A stretch of DNA of 51,065 bases. Source: Longimicrobium sp. (GTDB taxonomy: Bacteria > Gemmatimonadota > Gemmatimonadetes > Longimicrobiales > Longimicrobiaceae). Below are positions 17,948 to 26,567 of this stretch, piece after piece; within the stretch, counting starts at the first letter, position 1; each line of letters starts with the position of its first letter. The notes beneath the pieces are model-generated. The model was given only the letters and a program-made list of their open reading frames with translations, searched no databases and was not told where the DNA came from. Made by a program: the position numbers and the translations under genes. The stretch is taken from NCBI RefSeq assembly GCF_035474595.1, contig NZ_DATIND010000134.1, positions 1 through 51,065 of the forward strand. Direction: 5' to 3'.

Positions 17948-18053
17948 CGAGGCAGCTTGCGCTCCTCCCGCGCGTCCGGGGGCGCCGGTGGCACCCCGTC
18001 TTGACGATCCGCGCGATGCCGGCGCCCGCGGGCGCCGGTGGGCTACTCCCCAC
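17938..18053 (-). promoter_or_regulatory. yybP-ykoY (Mn2+) riboswitch aptamer
   Basis: Minus strand: GTGGGGAGTAGC (18042-18053) is the conserved L1 element, followed by a long GC hairpin, then GTCAAGACGG and the L3-type GGCGAGACCAC. P1 pairs GTGG (18050-18053) with CCAC (17938-17941). Known members bind Mn2+; binding would form P1, hide GAGACC and let transcription pass the terminator, switching on the TerC-family exporter when manganese is high. Family assignment is from motif match and gene context. Confidence 0.88.
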
Positions 18054-18069
18054 AATTCGATGTGCTCGA

Positions 18070-18098
18070 ACAATCGGCACGTTCCGGGCCGCGGTCAA
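18070..18098 (-). promoter_or_regulatory. Candidate sigma-70 promoter of the riboswitch-terC transcript
   Basis: TTGACC (18093-18098), a 17-bp spacer, and GATTGT (18070-18075), placing the start just before the aptamer. The -35 is good, the -10 weak. Confidence 0.45.
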
Positions 18099-18148
18099 CG
18101 CCCGCGGGCTCCTCCTCATCCCCCGCTAATCTCCGGCGGGAAAGCGAA

Positions 18149-18174
18149 AAGGCCGCGCGGGGAAGCGCGGCCTT
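18149..18174 (-). terminator. Intrinsic terminator of the TTxxxxEE peptide gene
   Basis: Stem AAGGCCGCGC/GCGCGGCCTT, 6-nt loop, four Ts then TTTCG-like sequence on the minus strand; 27 bp after the stop at 18202. Confidence 0.85.
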
Positions 18175-18201
18175 CTCGTCGGTCCTTCGCGAAAGCGCCG
18201 T

Positions 18202-18384
18202 TCAGAACGCACCGAACGGGTTTTCCACGCCGCTCACCGAGGCAGCCTCGATGGGGTCTTCCTCGCCGACGATCATCGTGGTGGTCGGGTCTTCCTCGCC
18301 GACGGCCAGCGTGGTGGCCTCTTCCTCGCCGATGATGCTGGTGGTGCCATCCTCTTCGCCGATGGGCTTGGTGGTGGAAGGCAT
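18202..18384 (-). CDS. Graspetide-like (plesiocin-type) peptide with four TTxxxxEE units and no leader
   Basis: 60 residues. Four units with exact spacing follow the initiator: TTKPIGEE (4-11), TTSIIGEE (14-21), TTLAVGEE (24-31), TTMIVGEE (35-42). The TTxxxxEE pattern is that of plesiocin-type (group 2) graspetides, whose ATP-grasp enzyme links Thr to Glu by ester bonds. Here the core starts at residue 4, and an in-frame TGA at 18400-18402 rules out an N-terminal leader. The remaining 18 residues end ENPFGAF and could act as a follower. GGAG lies 9 nt before the ATG and a strong terminator follows, so it is a real single-gene unit. No ATP-grasp gene lies in the window. Modification is inferred. 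Confidence 0.75.
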   Translation of the reverse strand: MPSTTKPIGEEDGTTSIIGEEEATTLAVGEEDPTTTMIVGEEDPIEAASVSGVENPFGAF

Positions 18385-18469
18385 GGGTGTGTCTCCGTGT
18401 CAGGGGGGACGGGCGCGCGGCCCGGATTTGGTGGGATGCGGGTCTGGAGCCGCGCCGATGCCGGCGCGC

Positions 18470-18522
18470 TACTCACATCTCCCGCAAGATAATGGCATCC
18501 GCCACCCCGCTCAATCCGCCAC
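18470..18522 (+). repeat. Repeat H, copy 1
   Basis: Core ACATCTCCCGCAAGATAATG, then CCACCCCGCTCAATCC. A diverged inverted copy is at 22021-22074. The rest of 18385-18807 holds this repeat and twin-hairpin copy 4; no further gene was seen. Confidence 0.7.
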
Positions 18523-18717
18523 GCCGTTCATCTCCCGGCATCCCGTATTCCGAACCCCGAGGAAGAATCTGCATACCGCGCACCGGCGGCTGAAGCCGCA
18601 GCAACAACTACGGGAAGCCTCGCAAACTGCGCGAGGCTGTTCGGCCGGCATCGGAGGCGGATAGGCGAACCGGAGGCGTTCTGTTGGCTTGGGTCGAGCG
18701 AAGATGCCGAGGCTGGG

Positions 18718-18765
18718 AGTCCGCGAAGGCGGACTTCGGGCCGTTGTTGCCGCGATTTCAATCGC
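18718..18765 (-). repeat. Twin-hairpin repeat, copy 4
   Basis: Minus strand: GCGATT-GA-AATCGC, linker GGCAACAACGGCCCGA, AGTCCGC-CTTC-GCGGACT. The TT/AA pair is a fourth compensated variant of the first stem. Confidence 0.85.
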
Positions 18766-18807
18766 CCTTCCACGGCCCCGGCACCGCGTGAGATCCGCCG
18801 TTTTCGG

Positions 18808-19740
18808 CTACGCGCGCCCGGCGCCCTCCAGCATCCGGCGGGCGTAGGAGAGCGCGCCGGCGACGGCGTCGGAGACGGCGGGGCGGACCTCGAAATCCTG
18901 CTCGTCGTCGTCCAGCGCGCGCTTCACCACGTCCGCGTAGAAGTCCACGCCCAGCACGCCGCCGTGGAAGACCACGGGAACGGGGCCGCTCCACGGCGCC
19001 ATCCGCCGCGCGAGGGCCACGGCGTGGCGGGCCAGCTCCCGCGCCTCGCGCTCCACCACGCCGAGCGCGACCGCATCCCCCCGCTCCGCGGCCTCGATGA
19101 CGTGCACGGCCAGCGCGGCCACGGCGGCCTTCTCCGAGCGCCCGGCCCAGGGCGGGATGCCGCTGGGCCCGTCCAGCCCCAGCAGCTGCAGGAAGTGCGG
19201 GAGCAGGCTCGTCCCCGCGCCGCGGCCGTCGGCGGCGCGGAGGGCGGCGGCCAGGCCGTTGCGGCCGATGCTCCACGCGCTCCCTTCGTCGCCCACCACC
19301 ATCCCCCATCCCCCGCACCGCTCCACCCGCCCGTCCTCGCCGCGCGCGTAGGCGACGGAGCCGGTGCCGGCGATGATCATCACCCCCGCCCGCCCGCCCA
19401 GCGCGCCGTCCAGCGCGATCTCGCCGTCGGTGACGATGCGGACGCGCCCCGCCACGCCCGAGGCCGCCAGCGCCGCCTCCACCTCGCGCCGCTCGCGCTC
19501 GTTCCCCACGCCGGCCAGCCCCGCGCAGAGGGCGACGGGCTTCTCCACGATGCCGGCCTCGGCCAGCGCCTCGCGGACCAGCGTGGCCAGCATGTCGGCG
19601 GTGGCCGCGGGGTGGCGCGGGTCCACCAGCCCGGCCGGGCCCACGCGCCGGGCCAGCTCGCGCCCCTCGTCGTCGGCCAGCGCGAGCGTGGTCTTCGTCC
19701 CCCCGCCGTCGATCCCGGCGAACACCGGCGCGTCGCTCAC
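18808..19740 (-). CDS. N-acetylglucosamine kinase (BadF/BadG-type ATPase fold)
   Basis: 310 residues from GTG 19740, which overlaps the upstream stop by 4 bp and has GGGGGAG 6 nt before it. The N terminus AGIDGGGTKTTLAL is the phosphate-1 loop of ASKHA sugar kinases, with a second ATP loop at IIAGTGSVAYA and the NAGK-like GGWGMVVGDEGSAWSIG. It would phosphorylate N-acetylglucosamine (or a related amino sugar) at C6. Translational coupling to the glucosamine-6-phosphate deaminase-type gene supports an amino-sugar salvage role. Confidence 0.88.
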   Translation of the reverse strand: MSDAPVFAGIDGGGTKTTLALADDEGRELARRVGPAGLVDPRHPAATADMLATLVREALAEAGIVEKPVALCAGLAGVGNERERREVEAALAASGVAGRVRIVTDGEIALDGALGGRAGVMIIAGTGSVAYARGEDGRVERCGGWGMVVGDEGSAWSIGRNGLAAALRAADGRGAGTSLLPHFLQLLGLDGPSGIPPWAGRSEKAAVAALAVHVIEAAERGDAVALGVVEREARELARHAVALARRMAPWSGPVPVVFHGGVLGVDFYADVVKRALDDDEQDFEVRPAVSDAVAGALSYARRMLEGAGRA

Positions 19741-21710
19741 GCGAGGTCTCCCCCCGTCCCGCCGCCCGCGCCCGCGCCCGCGGGCAGGTGCGCCGCGTGG
19801 TCGCTGGCGCGGCGGCGGCGCGGGGCCTCGGCCAGCTCGGCGGTGGAGAGCGTGGGCCGGTTCAGCGGCCGCCCCTCCTTGCGCACCACGTACGCCTCCA
19901 TGGCGAAGTATTCGGGGAGGCCGAGACGGTCGACGATCCGGGCCGTCGCCGTGTTGCGCTCCTCCACGCGCTGCCAGAACTCGCGGTCGTCCTGCCCCGG
20001 GAACGGCGCCTTGTCCTTCTGGCTCTGGTGCTTGTAGATGGCCATGATCTTCAGCCGCAGCTCCTCTTCCGAGAGCGGGACCAGCACGTCGGCCTCGCTC
20101 ACCGCCCACTCCTGCCAGGCGCCGCGGTAGTACCACATCTCGGGCGCGTCGCCGCTGTACTCGGCCAGCGCGCTCTCCACCGCCTCCAGGCACATGCGGT
20201 GGGTGCCGTGCGGGTCCGACAGGTCGCCCGCGACGAAGATCAGCTCCGGGCGCACCCGCTCCAGCAGCTCCAGCACGATGCGCACGTCCTCGGGGCCGAT
20301 GGGGTCCTTGCGCACCTTCCCGGTCTGGTAGAAGGGAAGGTCCAGGAAGCACGCCTGGTCGCGCCCCATCCCGAAGGTCTCGATCCCGCTCACCGCCTCG
20401 GCCTCGCGGATGCGGCGCTTGATGGTCAGCACCTCGGGGATGTCCACCTGCCCCGGCCCCTTCTCGTCCAGGAAGCGCTCGATCCGCCCCGTCAGCTCGT
20501 CCACCTTGCCGTCGGCCAGCATGAAGTCGCGGTTGAAGCGCTGCAGCCAGTCCAGGTAGCGCCGCACCTCGTGGTCGAACACCGCGATGTTGCCGGAGGT
20601 CTGGTACGCCACGGTGATGCGGTTTCCGTTCTGGTGCAGCTTGTTCAGGATCCCGCCCATCGAGATCACGTCGTCGTCCGGGTGCGGGGAGAAGACGATG
20701 ATCCGGCAGTCGGTGGGCAGCCGGCTCCGGCCGCGCACCTTGCTCAGCAGCTCGTTGAAGATCTCGCCGTTCAGCGGCCCCGCGCTCCCGTAGCGGGCGA
20801 CGAGCGACGACAGGTGGTGCTCGCGGTAGTCGTCGGTGTCCAGCTTCAGGATCGACTTCCCGGTCTTCTCGCTCAGCCAGATGACCGCCTCCATCTCCAT
20901 CTTCCGGTCCCACCTCACCTCGCCCACCACCCACGGCGTCTTGATGCGCGTGAGCTCGGCCGAGGCCGCGGGGTCCAGGTAGAAGGTGGCGTGCGGATGG
21001 TTCTGGAGATACGTCGCCGCCACGTCGGGATCGGGCTCGCCCTCCACCGAGCGGCGGACGATGGCGGCCTTGTGCTCGCCCGTCGCCACGAGGGCGATCT
21101 CGCGCGCCTCGAGGATCGTGGCCACGCCCATGGTGATGGCCTCCATGGGCACGTTGTCCTCGCCGAAGAAGTCGGCCGCGGCGTCGCGCCGGGTCACCGT
21201 GTCCAGGGCGATGAGGCGGGTGCGGCTCTCCACCCCCGAGCCGGGCTCGTTGAAGCCGATGTGCCCCGTCTTCCCGACCCCCAGGATCTGGAAGTCGATG
21301 CCGCCCGCGTCGCGGATCGCCTGCTCGTACCAGCGGCAGAACTCCTCCACCTTCTCGCGCGGCACGTCGCCGGCGGGGATGTGGACGTTCTCCCTGGGGA
21401 TGTCGATGTGGTCGAACAGGTTCTCCCACATGTACCGGACGTAGCTGTGGATGCTGTCCGGCGGCATGGGATAGTACTCGTCCAGGTTGAACGTGACCAC
21501 GTTGGAGAAGTCCAGCCCCTCGTCGCGGTGCAGCCGGATCAGCTCGCGGTAGATGCCGATGGGGGTGCTGCCGGTGGCCAGGCCGAGCACGGCCGGGCGC
21601 CCGGCGGTGTTGCGCTCGCGGATCAGCGCCGCGATGCGCTCGGCGATGGTCCGGGCGATCTGGTCGTACTCGACGATGACGACGGGAACGCGCTCACGGG
21701 TCTGCGCCAT
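19737..21710 (-). CDS. Glucosamine-6-phosphate deaminase fused to a PIG-L/LmbE deacetylase-like domain
   Basis: 657 residues. Residues 1-270 are NagB-like: GLATGSTPIGIYRELI, FNLDEYYPM (catalytic Asp) and GVGKTGHIGFNEPGSG. From about 340, a PIG-L deacetylase domain shows the zinc motif SPHPDDD and later DLSDPHGTHR. The fusion is common in Bacteroidota and Gemmatimonadota. It could combine deacetylation and deamination/isomerisation of amino-sugar phosphates to fructose-6-phosphate, but the second activity is inferred. The C terminus is an unconserved Arg/Gly/Ala tail. It heads an operon with the sugar kinase. Confidence 0.92.
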   Translation of the reverse strand: MAQTRERVPVVIVEYDQIARTIAERIAALIRERNTAGRPAVLGLATGSTPIGIYRELIRLHRDEGLDFSNVVTFNLDEYYPMPPDSIHSYVRYMWENLFDHIDIPRENVHIPAGDVPREKVEEFCRWYEQAIRDAGGIDFQILGVGKTGHIGFNEPGSGVESRTRLIALDTVTRRDAAADFFGEDNVPMEAITMGVATILEAREIALVATGEHKAAIVRRSVEGEPDPDVAATYLQNHPHATFYLDPAASAELTRIKTPWVVGEVRWDRKMEMEAVIWLSEKTGKSILKLDTDDYREHHLSSLVARYGSAGPLNGEIFNELLSKVRGRSRLPTDCRIIVFSPHPDDDVISMGGILNKLHQNGNRITVAYQTSGNIAVFDHEVRRYLDWLQRFNRDFMLADGKVDELTGRIERFLDEKGPGQVDIPEVLTIKRRIREAEAVSGIETFGMGRDQACFLDLPFYQTGKVRKDPIGPEDVRIVLELLERVRPELIFVAGDLSDPHGTHRMCLEAVESALAEYSGDAPEMWYYRGAWQEWAVSEADVLVPLSEEELRLKIMAIYKHQSQKDKAPFPGQDDREFWQRVEERNTATARIVDRLGLPEYFAMEAYVVRKEGRPLNRPTLSTAELAEAPRRRRASDHAAHLPAGAGAGGGTGGDLA

Positions 21711-21918
21711 CTGTTCTCAGCCGGTTCTGCGGGTCCAGTGCGTGTTTGTGAGCGGTCCCGGGCTGCACGCATCGGGCCAGCGAGCGTTCACGGGCGGGGA
21801 AGATGGAGAGGGTCGCCGCGAGTGGGGCGCAATGCGTGTCCGATTTCGTCCCATCGCTCCCGAGGGCGCATTCTGCACGGCAGGATCTCCGCCGCCTGCG
21901 CGAAGGGCCGCCTCAGCC

Positions 21919-21993
21919 GATCTCACGCGGAGACGCGGAGGCGCGGAGGTGCGTGGGAATCTCCTCCGCGTCTCCGCGTCTCCGCGTGAGATC
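21919..21993. repeat. Long hairpin (family F), copy 2
   Basis: 31-bp arms 21919-21949 and 21963-21993 with one G-T position, outer sequence GATCTCACGCGGAGACGCGG. It is in the 389-bp gap 21711-22099, which otherwise holds only repeat H. Confidence 0.9.
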
Positions 21994-22020
21994 CCAGGGA
22001 GGAGGAGGTGAACGCGATAA

Positions 22021-22074
22021 CCGGATTGAGCGGGGTGGTTGATTGCATTATGTTGCGGGAGATGTGTGGATCTC
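22021..22074 (-). repeat. Repeat H, copy 2
   Basis: On the minus strand, CACATCTCCCGCAACATAAT then CCACCCCGCTCAATCCGG, matching 18470-18522 with a few changes. It directly precedes the start of the gene at 22100. Confidence 0.7.
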
Positions 22075-22099
22075 GCGTGAACTCCGGCGGGAGGACGAG

Positions 22100-23281
22100 A
22101 TGCGCGGCACCCCCGGCGCGGCGGACGCGCAAGACGGCCCCGGCGTGGCGACGGACGGCGGCGCCTTCCCTCCCGGGATCCTGACGGCCATCCTCCTCCC
22201 CCAGGACCGTATCGCCCGCGAGCCGCTGGGCCGCTGGGCGGAGCGGCTGTCGCAGCGGCTGGCGCGCGTCCGCGCGGAGATGCGCGCGCCCCGCGCGCTG
22301 GCGCACGCGGTGGGGGCGATCGGCAACAACGCCGCCCTGATCGCGGCGCACGCGGGTGCCTCCGCCGCGGCGCGCGGGCTGTGCGAGCGGCAGATGGCGT
22401 GGCAGCTGCGGCTGGCGCGGCGCTCGCGCGACCGCGCCATCACCGCGCACGCGGTGCAGCCGTGGGTGAACCTGGCGCGGCTGCAGGCGCAGCAGCGCGA
22501 CTGCGCGGGCGCGCTGGAGCGCCTGGCCGCGCTCCGCCGCCAGGCCGGCCAGGACGCGCTGGTGATCGGGTGCGCGCGGGTGCGCCGCGACGACTGGGAG
22601 GTCATGGCGCCCGGCCACGACGCCTTCGCCAGCTTCATGGAGAACGTCTTCGTGCTCGACTCGCTGAAGGCGCTCCTCCTGAACCGCCGCTGGGACGAGA
22701 CGCTCGACTTCGCCGCCGCGCTCCCGGGCGCCACCACGCCCCCGCTGGCGCGCTTCGGCGCGGAGGCGTACGTGGTGGCCAGCATGCGCCTGGGCGACGC
22801 GGAGCGCGCGCGGGCCACCGCCCAGGCCATGCTCCCCGGCTCGCAGACCGTCTTTCCCCTGCGCCTGGCCGAGGTGCACGCCTGCGAGGGCCGCCGCGGC
22901 GAGGCCGCCCGCCTGCTGGTTCCGCTCGCCCGCCTCCTTCGCGACTCCACCCCCGAACAGCGGGCCGATCTGCAGACGCTGCACGTGATGAACCGCGTGG
23001 CCGGCGCCTGCGCCGAGGCCGGCGAGCACGGCGAAGCCCGCGCCCTGGGCCTGCTGGTGCGCCAGGGCGCGGAAACGGCGGGCGACGAGGTGATCCGCAT
23101 CGAGAGCCTGCGCCTGCTCGCGGCGCTGTCATCGGACGCCGAACGGGGCGCGTGGGACGATGCCCTCGCCGCGGCGGAGGAGACGACCGAATACGTGCGC
23201 TACCGCCGGGGTGGCCCCGCGCCCCCGGCCGCCGCCGTCGAGCACCTCCTCCAGCATCTCCACGAGGTGTTCGCGAGCTGA
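22100..23281 (+). CDS. Helical-repeat (TPR-like) protein of unknown function
   Basis: 393 residues from an ATG with GGGAGG 6 nt upstream. Apart from a flexible Gly/Pro-rich N terminus it is almost wholly alpha-helical, with pairs of helices suggestive of TPR units (AVQPWVNLARLQAQQRDCAG, ALLLNRRWDETLDFAAALPG, EVHACEGRRGEAARLLVPLA). There is no signal peptide, membrane segment or catalytic motif. It ends at a strong bidirectional terminator. Rising Arg content and the lack of conserved motifs make a function call unsafe; a scaffold role is possible. Confidence 0.8.
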   Translation: MRGTPGAADAQDGPGVATDGGAFPPGILTAILLPQDRIAREPLGRWAERLSQRLARVRAEMRAPRALAHAVGAIGNNAALIAAHAGASAAARGLCERQMAWQLRLARRSRDRAITAHAVQPWVNLARLQAQQRDCAGALERLAALRRQAGQDALVIGCARVRRDDWEVMAPGHDAFASFMENVFVLDSLKALLLNRRWDETLDFAAALPGATTPPLARFGAEAYVVASMRLGDAERARATAQAMLPGSQTVFPLRLAEVHACEGRRGEAARLLVPLARLLRDSTPEQRADLQTLHVMNRVAGACAEAGEHGEARALGLLVRQGAETAGDEVIRIESLRLLAALSSDAERGAWDDALAAAEETTEYVRYRRGGPAPPAAAVEHLLQHLHEVFAS

Positions 23282-23316
23282 TCGCGGATCGTCCGGCAGA
23301 ACGGATCCGCACGGAA

Positions 23317-23355
23317 AAGCAGAGGAGCAGGGATTCGATCCCCGCTCCTCTGCTT
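23317..23355. terminator. Bidirectional terminator between convergent genes
   Basis: AAGCAGAGGAGC pairs with GCTCCTCTGCTT around GGGATTCGATCCC, itself a hairpin. It lies between the convergent stops at 23281 and 23378. Confidence 0.85.
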
Positions 23356-23377
23356 CATTCTTCCGGCGGACCCGGGA

Positions 23378-23770
23378 TCACCCGTCCGGCAGCAGCTCGC
23401 CCACCGCCTTCAGGCGGCGGCGCATGTGCTTCAGGAGAAGGCGCGCCAGCTCGTCGGCCGAGTCGCACACCGAGGCGTCCCACGCGAAGCCGCTGTCCAG
23501 CGCCACGCCCAGGCTGTCGCTGATCTCGCCGCGCCCGGCGCTCAGGTGGTCGGCGCCGGAGCGCGCGGTCAGGTCGGCGGAGTTGGTCCAAACGCGCAGG
23601 AGCACCTCGGGGCTCCCCGCTCCGATCAGGCGCAGGTCGATCGACTGTCGCGCATCGCCGTCGGGCTGCAGGGGCGCGGGGAGGACCGAGAGCCCGTCGT
23701 GGGTGCGGGTGAGCGTGTCGAACGCCCCGCGCAGCTCCTGGAGGCGCAGGCGCGCCCCGTGGGTGGTCAT
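23378..23770 (-). CDS. Conserved-looking hypothetical protein
   Basis: 130 residues, soluble, no signal peptide. A predicted alpha/beta mix: LRLQELRGAFDTLTRTHDGL, then strands (SIDLRLIGAGSPEVLLRVW), and a C-terminal helix with basic face (LARLLLKHMRRRLKAVGELL). No family recognised. It starts 61 bp after the stop of the response regulator and shares its strand, so the two may be one transcript; an output or partner role is only a guess. Confidence 0.7.
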   Translation of the reverse strand: MTTHGARLRLQELRGAFDTLTRTHDGLSVLPAPLQPDGDARQSIDLRLIGAGSPEVLLRVWTNSADLTARSGADHLSAGRGEISDSLGVALDSGFAWDASVCDSADELARLLLKHMRRRLKAVGELLPDG

Positions 23771-23831
23771 GGAACCCCGTTTCGGTAAGGCCGTGGTGAT
23801 GCCGGGCGATGGGAGACGCGGGCCGCGCTCC

Positions 23832-24212
23832 TCAGCCGCCGGGCGGGCCGATCATCCGCTGGACCTCCGCGAGCACGCGGCTGGGCTGCATGGGCTTGGA
23901 GAAGCAGCCGTCGAAGAGGGAATCGGCCTCCGCCTGCTCGGCGAGGGTGAAGTCGTTCCCGGTGATGACGAGGATGGGGATTGCGCAGGTCCGCTCGTCG
24001 CCGCGCATCCGGCGCGCCGCGGCGAAGCCGTCCATCACCGGCATATCGATGTCGGTGATGACCAGGTCGGGGTGGTGCTCCAGCGCGCGCTCGAATCCCA
24101 GCGCGCCGTTGCACGCCTCCACGATGCGGTATCCGTCGTAGTTGAGGATGGCCGAGAACACGAAGCGCGTGTCCTCGTTGTCCTCCACGATCAGGATGAG
24201 CTTTTTCGGCAT
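23832..24212 (-). CDS. Stand-alone response-regulator receiver protein
   Basis: 126 residues, a single receiver domain (CheY-like) with no output domain. The acidic pocket is E10-D11, the phospho-acceptor D54 in VITDIDMPVMDGF, the switch threonine in ILVITGND and the lysine in FSKPMQP. It would be phosphorylated by a histidine kinase and act by protein contact. GGAGGG is 5 nt before the ATG. No kinase is adjacent; the only one in the window is at 36536. Confidence 0.93.
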   Translation of the reverse strand: MPKKLILIVEDNEDTRFVFSAILNYDGYRIVEACNGALGFERALEHHPDLVITDIDMPVMDGFAAARRMRGDERTCAIPILVITGNDFTLAEQAEADSLFDGCFSKPMQPSRVLAEVQRMIGPPGG

Positions 24213-24370
24213 GCGCCCTCCGGGAGATCCGGGGGCGACACGGCGGTCCGAGGCCTGGACCGAAGCGGAGGGGCGGAAGGGGGGCCCCTGGACTAGGGAG
24301 GAGACGACGAGCCGGCGAATCGCCAGCGATGATGCAATGTCGCGCCTGTAACGCGCCGTGGCAAGCGTGG

Positions 24371-25642
<1,272 letters not shown>

Positions 25643-25682
25643 GGCGGGATGGGCTGGGGTGTGTTCAGGCCGGCTTGGAAGG

Positions 25683-25730
25683 GCGAATGAATTCGCGGCA
25701 ACAACTGCACAAAGTCCGGCTTCGCGGACT
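25683..25730 (+). repeat. Twin-hairpin repeat, copy 5
   Basis: GCGAAT-GA-ATTCGC, linker GGCAACAACTGCACAA, AGTCCG-GCTTCG-CGGACT. It lies 40 bp upstream of the beta-lactamase-like gene. Confidence 0.85.
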
Positions 25731-25748
25731 CGCGCCGCACCACCTCTG

Positions 25749-25818
25749 CGGCTCCGAGACGAGGGTGCCGCCTCGATGAGGGGGCCGGGGGAGGGGGCCA
25801 GCCAGGCGGGCAGGATGC
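25749..25818 (-). repeat. Partial composite repeat with the CTGCCCGCC head
   Basis: On the minus strand it starts GCATCCTGCCCGCCTGGCTG and then runs into GC-rich sequence related to repeats D and G. Confidence 0.6.
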
Positions 25819-25850
25819 ATGCTTTCCCGCACGCCACCTCTCCCTCTCGA

Positions 25851-26408
25851 TCAGGTCTCCAGCTCCCGCAGCACGCGGCACGGGTTCCCCGCGGCGACGA
25901 CGTTCGGGGGGAGGTCGCGGGTGACGACGCTGCCTGCGCCGATCACCGCGTTCGCGCCGATGGCCACGCCGGGGCAGATGATGGCGCCGCCGCCGATCCA
26001 CACGCCGTCGCCGATGGTGACCGGCCGCGCGAACTCGGCGCCGGAGCGGCGCTCCTCCGCGTCCAGCGGGTGGCCGGCGGTGTAGATCTGCACCGCGGGG
26101 GCGATCTGCACGTCCGCGCCGATGGTGATGCGGCCGGGGTCCAGGAACACGCAGTCGTAGTTGACGAAGGTGTTGCGGCCCATCCGGATGTTGTAGCCGT
26201 AGTCGCAGCGGAACGACGGCATCACCACGCACCCCTCGCCCACCTCCCCCAGCAGCCCGCGCAGCACCGCCGCGCCGGACGACGGATGCTCGTCCGCCAG
26301 CGTGTTGAAGCGGGCGATCAGCCGCTGCGCGTGCGCCCGCTCCGCCACCAGCTCCGGATCGGAGGCGCGGTACAGCTCGCCGGCCAGCATCTTCTCCTTC
26401 TCCGTCAT
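25851..26408 (-). CDS. Sugar O-acetyltransferase (maltose/galactoside acetyltransferase type, left-handed beta-helix)
   Basis: 185 residues. The N-terminal MTEKEKMLAGELYRASDPEL is typical of Maa/LacA proteins. Hexapeptide repeats follow (ITIGADVQIAPAVQIYTAGH containing the catalytic histidine, GDGVWIGGGAIICPGVAIG, NAVIGAGSVVTRD). It transfers acetyl from acetyl-CoA to a sugar hydroxyl in the cytoplasm. It lies between two cell-wall lipoprotein genes on the same strand, each separated by a twin-hairpin repeat, so co-transcription is uncertain. Confidence 0.94.
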   Translation of the reverse strand: MTEKEKMLAGELYRASDPELVAERAHAQRLIARFNTLADEHPSSGAAVLRGLLGEVGEGCVVMPSFRCDYGYNIRMGRNTFVNYDCVFLDPGRITIGADVQIAPAVQIYTAGHPLDAEERRSGAEFARPVTIGDGVWIGGGAIICPGVAIGANAVIGAGSVVTRDLPPNVVAAGNPCRVLRELET

Positions 26409-26477
26409 CTCCGCCCTGCTTTCCCAACACGATCAGGAGGCACCATCGCCTCGGAGCCGCCACGATGGCGCCGCGCG

Positions 26478-26525
26478 AGTCCGCGAAGGCGGACTTCGGG
26501 CCGTTGTTGCCGCGAATTCATTCGC
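26478..26525 (-). repeat. Twin-hairpin repeat, copy 6
   Basis: Minus strand: GCGAAT-GA-ATTCGC, linker GGCAACAACGGCCCGA, AGTCCGC-CTTC-GCGGACT. Between the GH3 and acetyltransferase genes, inverted relative to copy 5. Confidence 0.85.
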
Positions 26526-26567
26526 CCTTCCCGCCCTTCTCCGCCTCCCCATCTCCCCACCCGGGGT

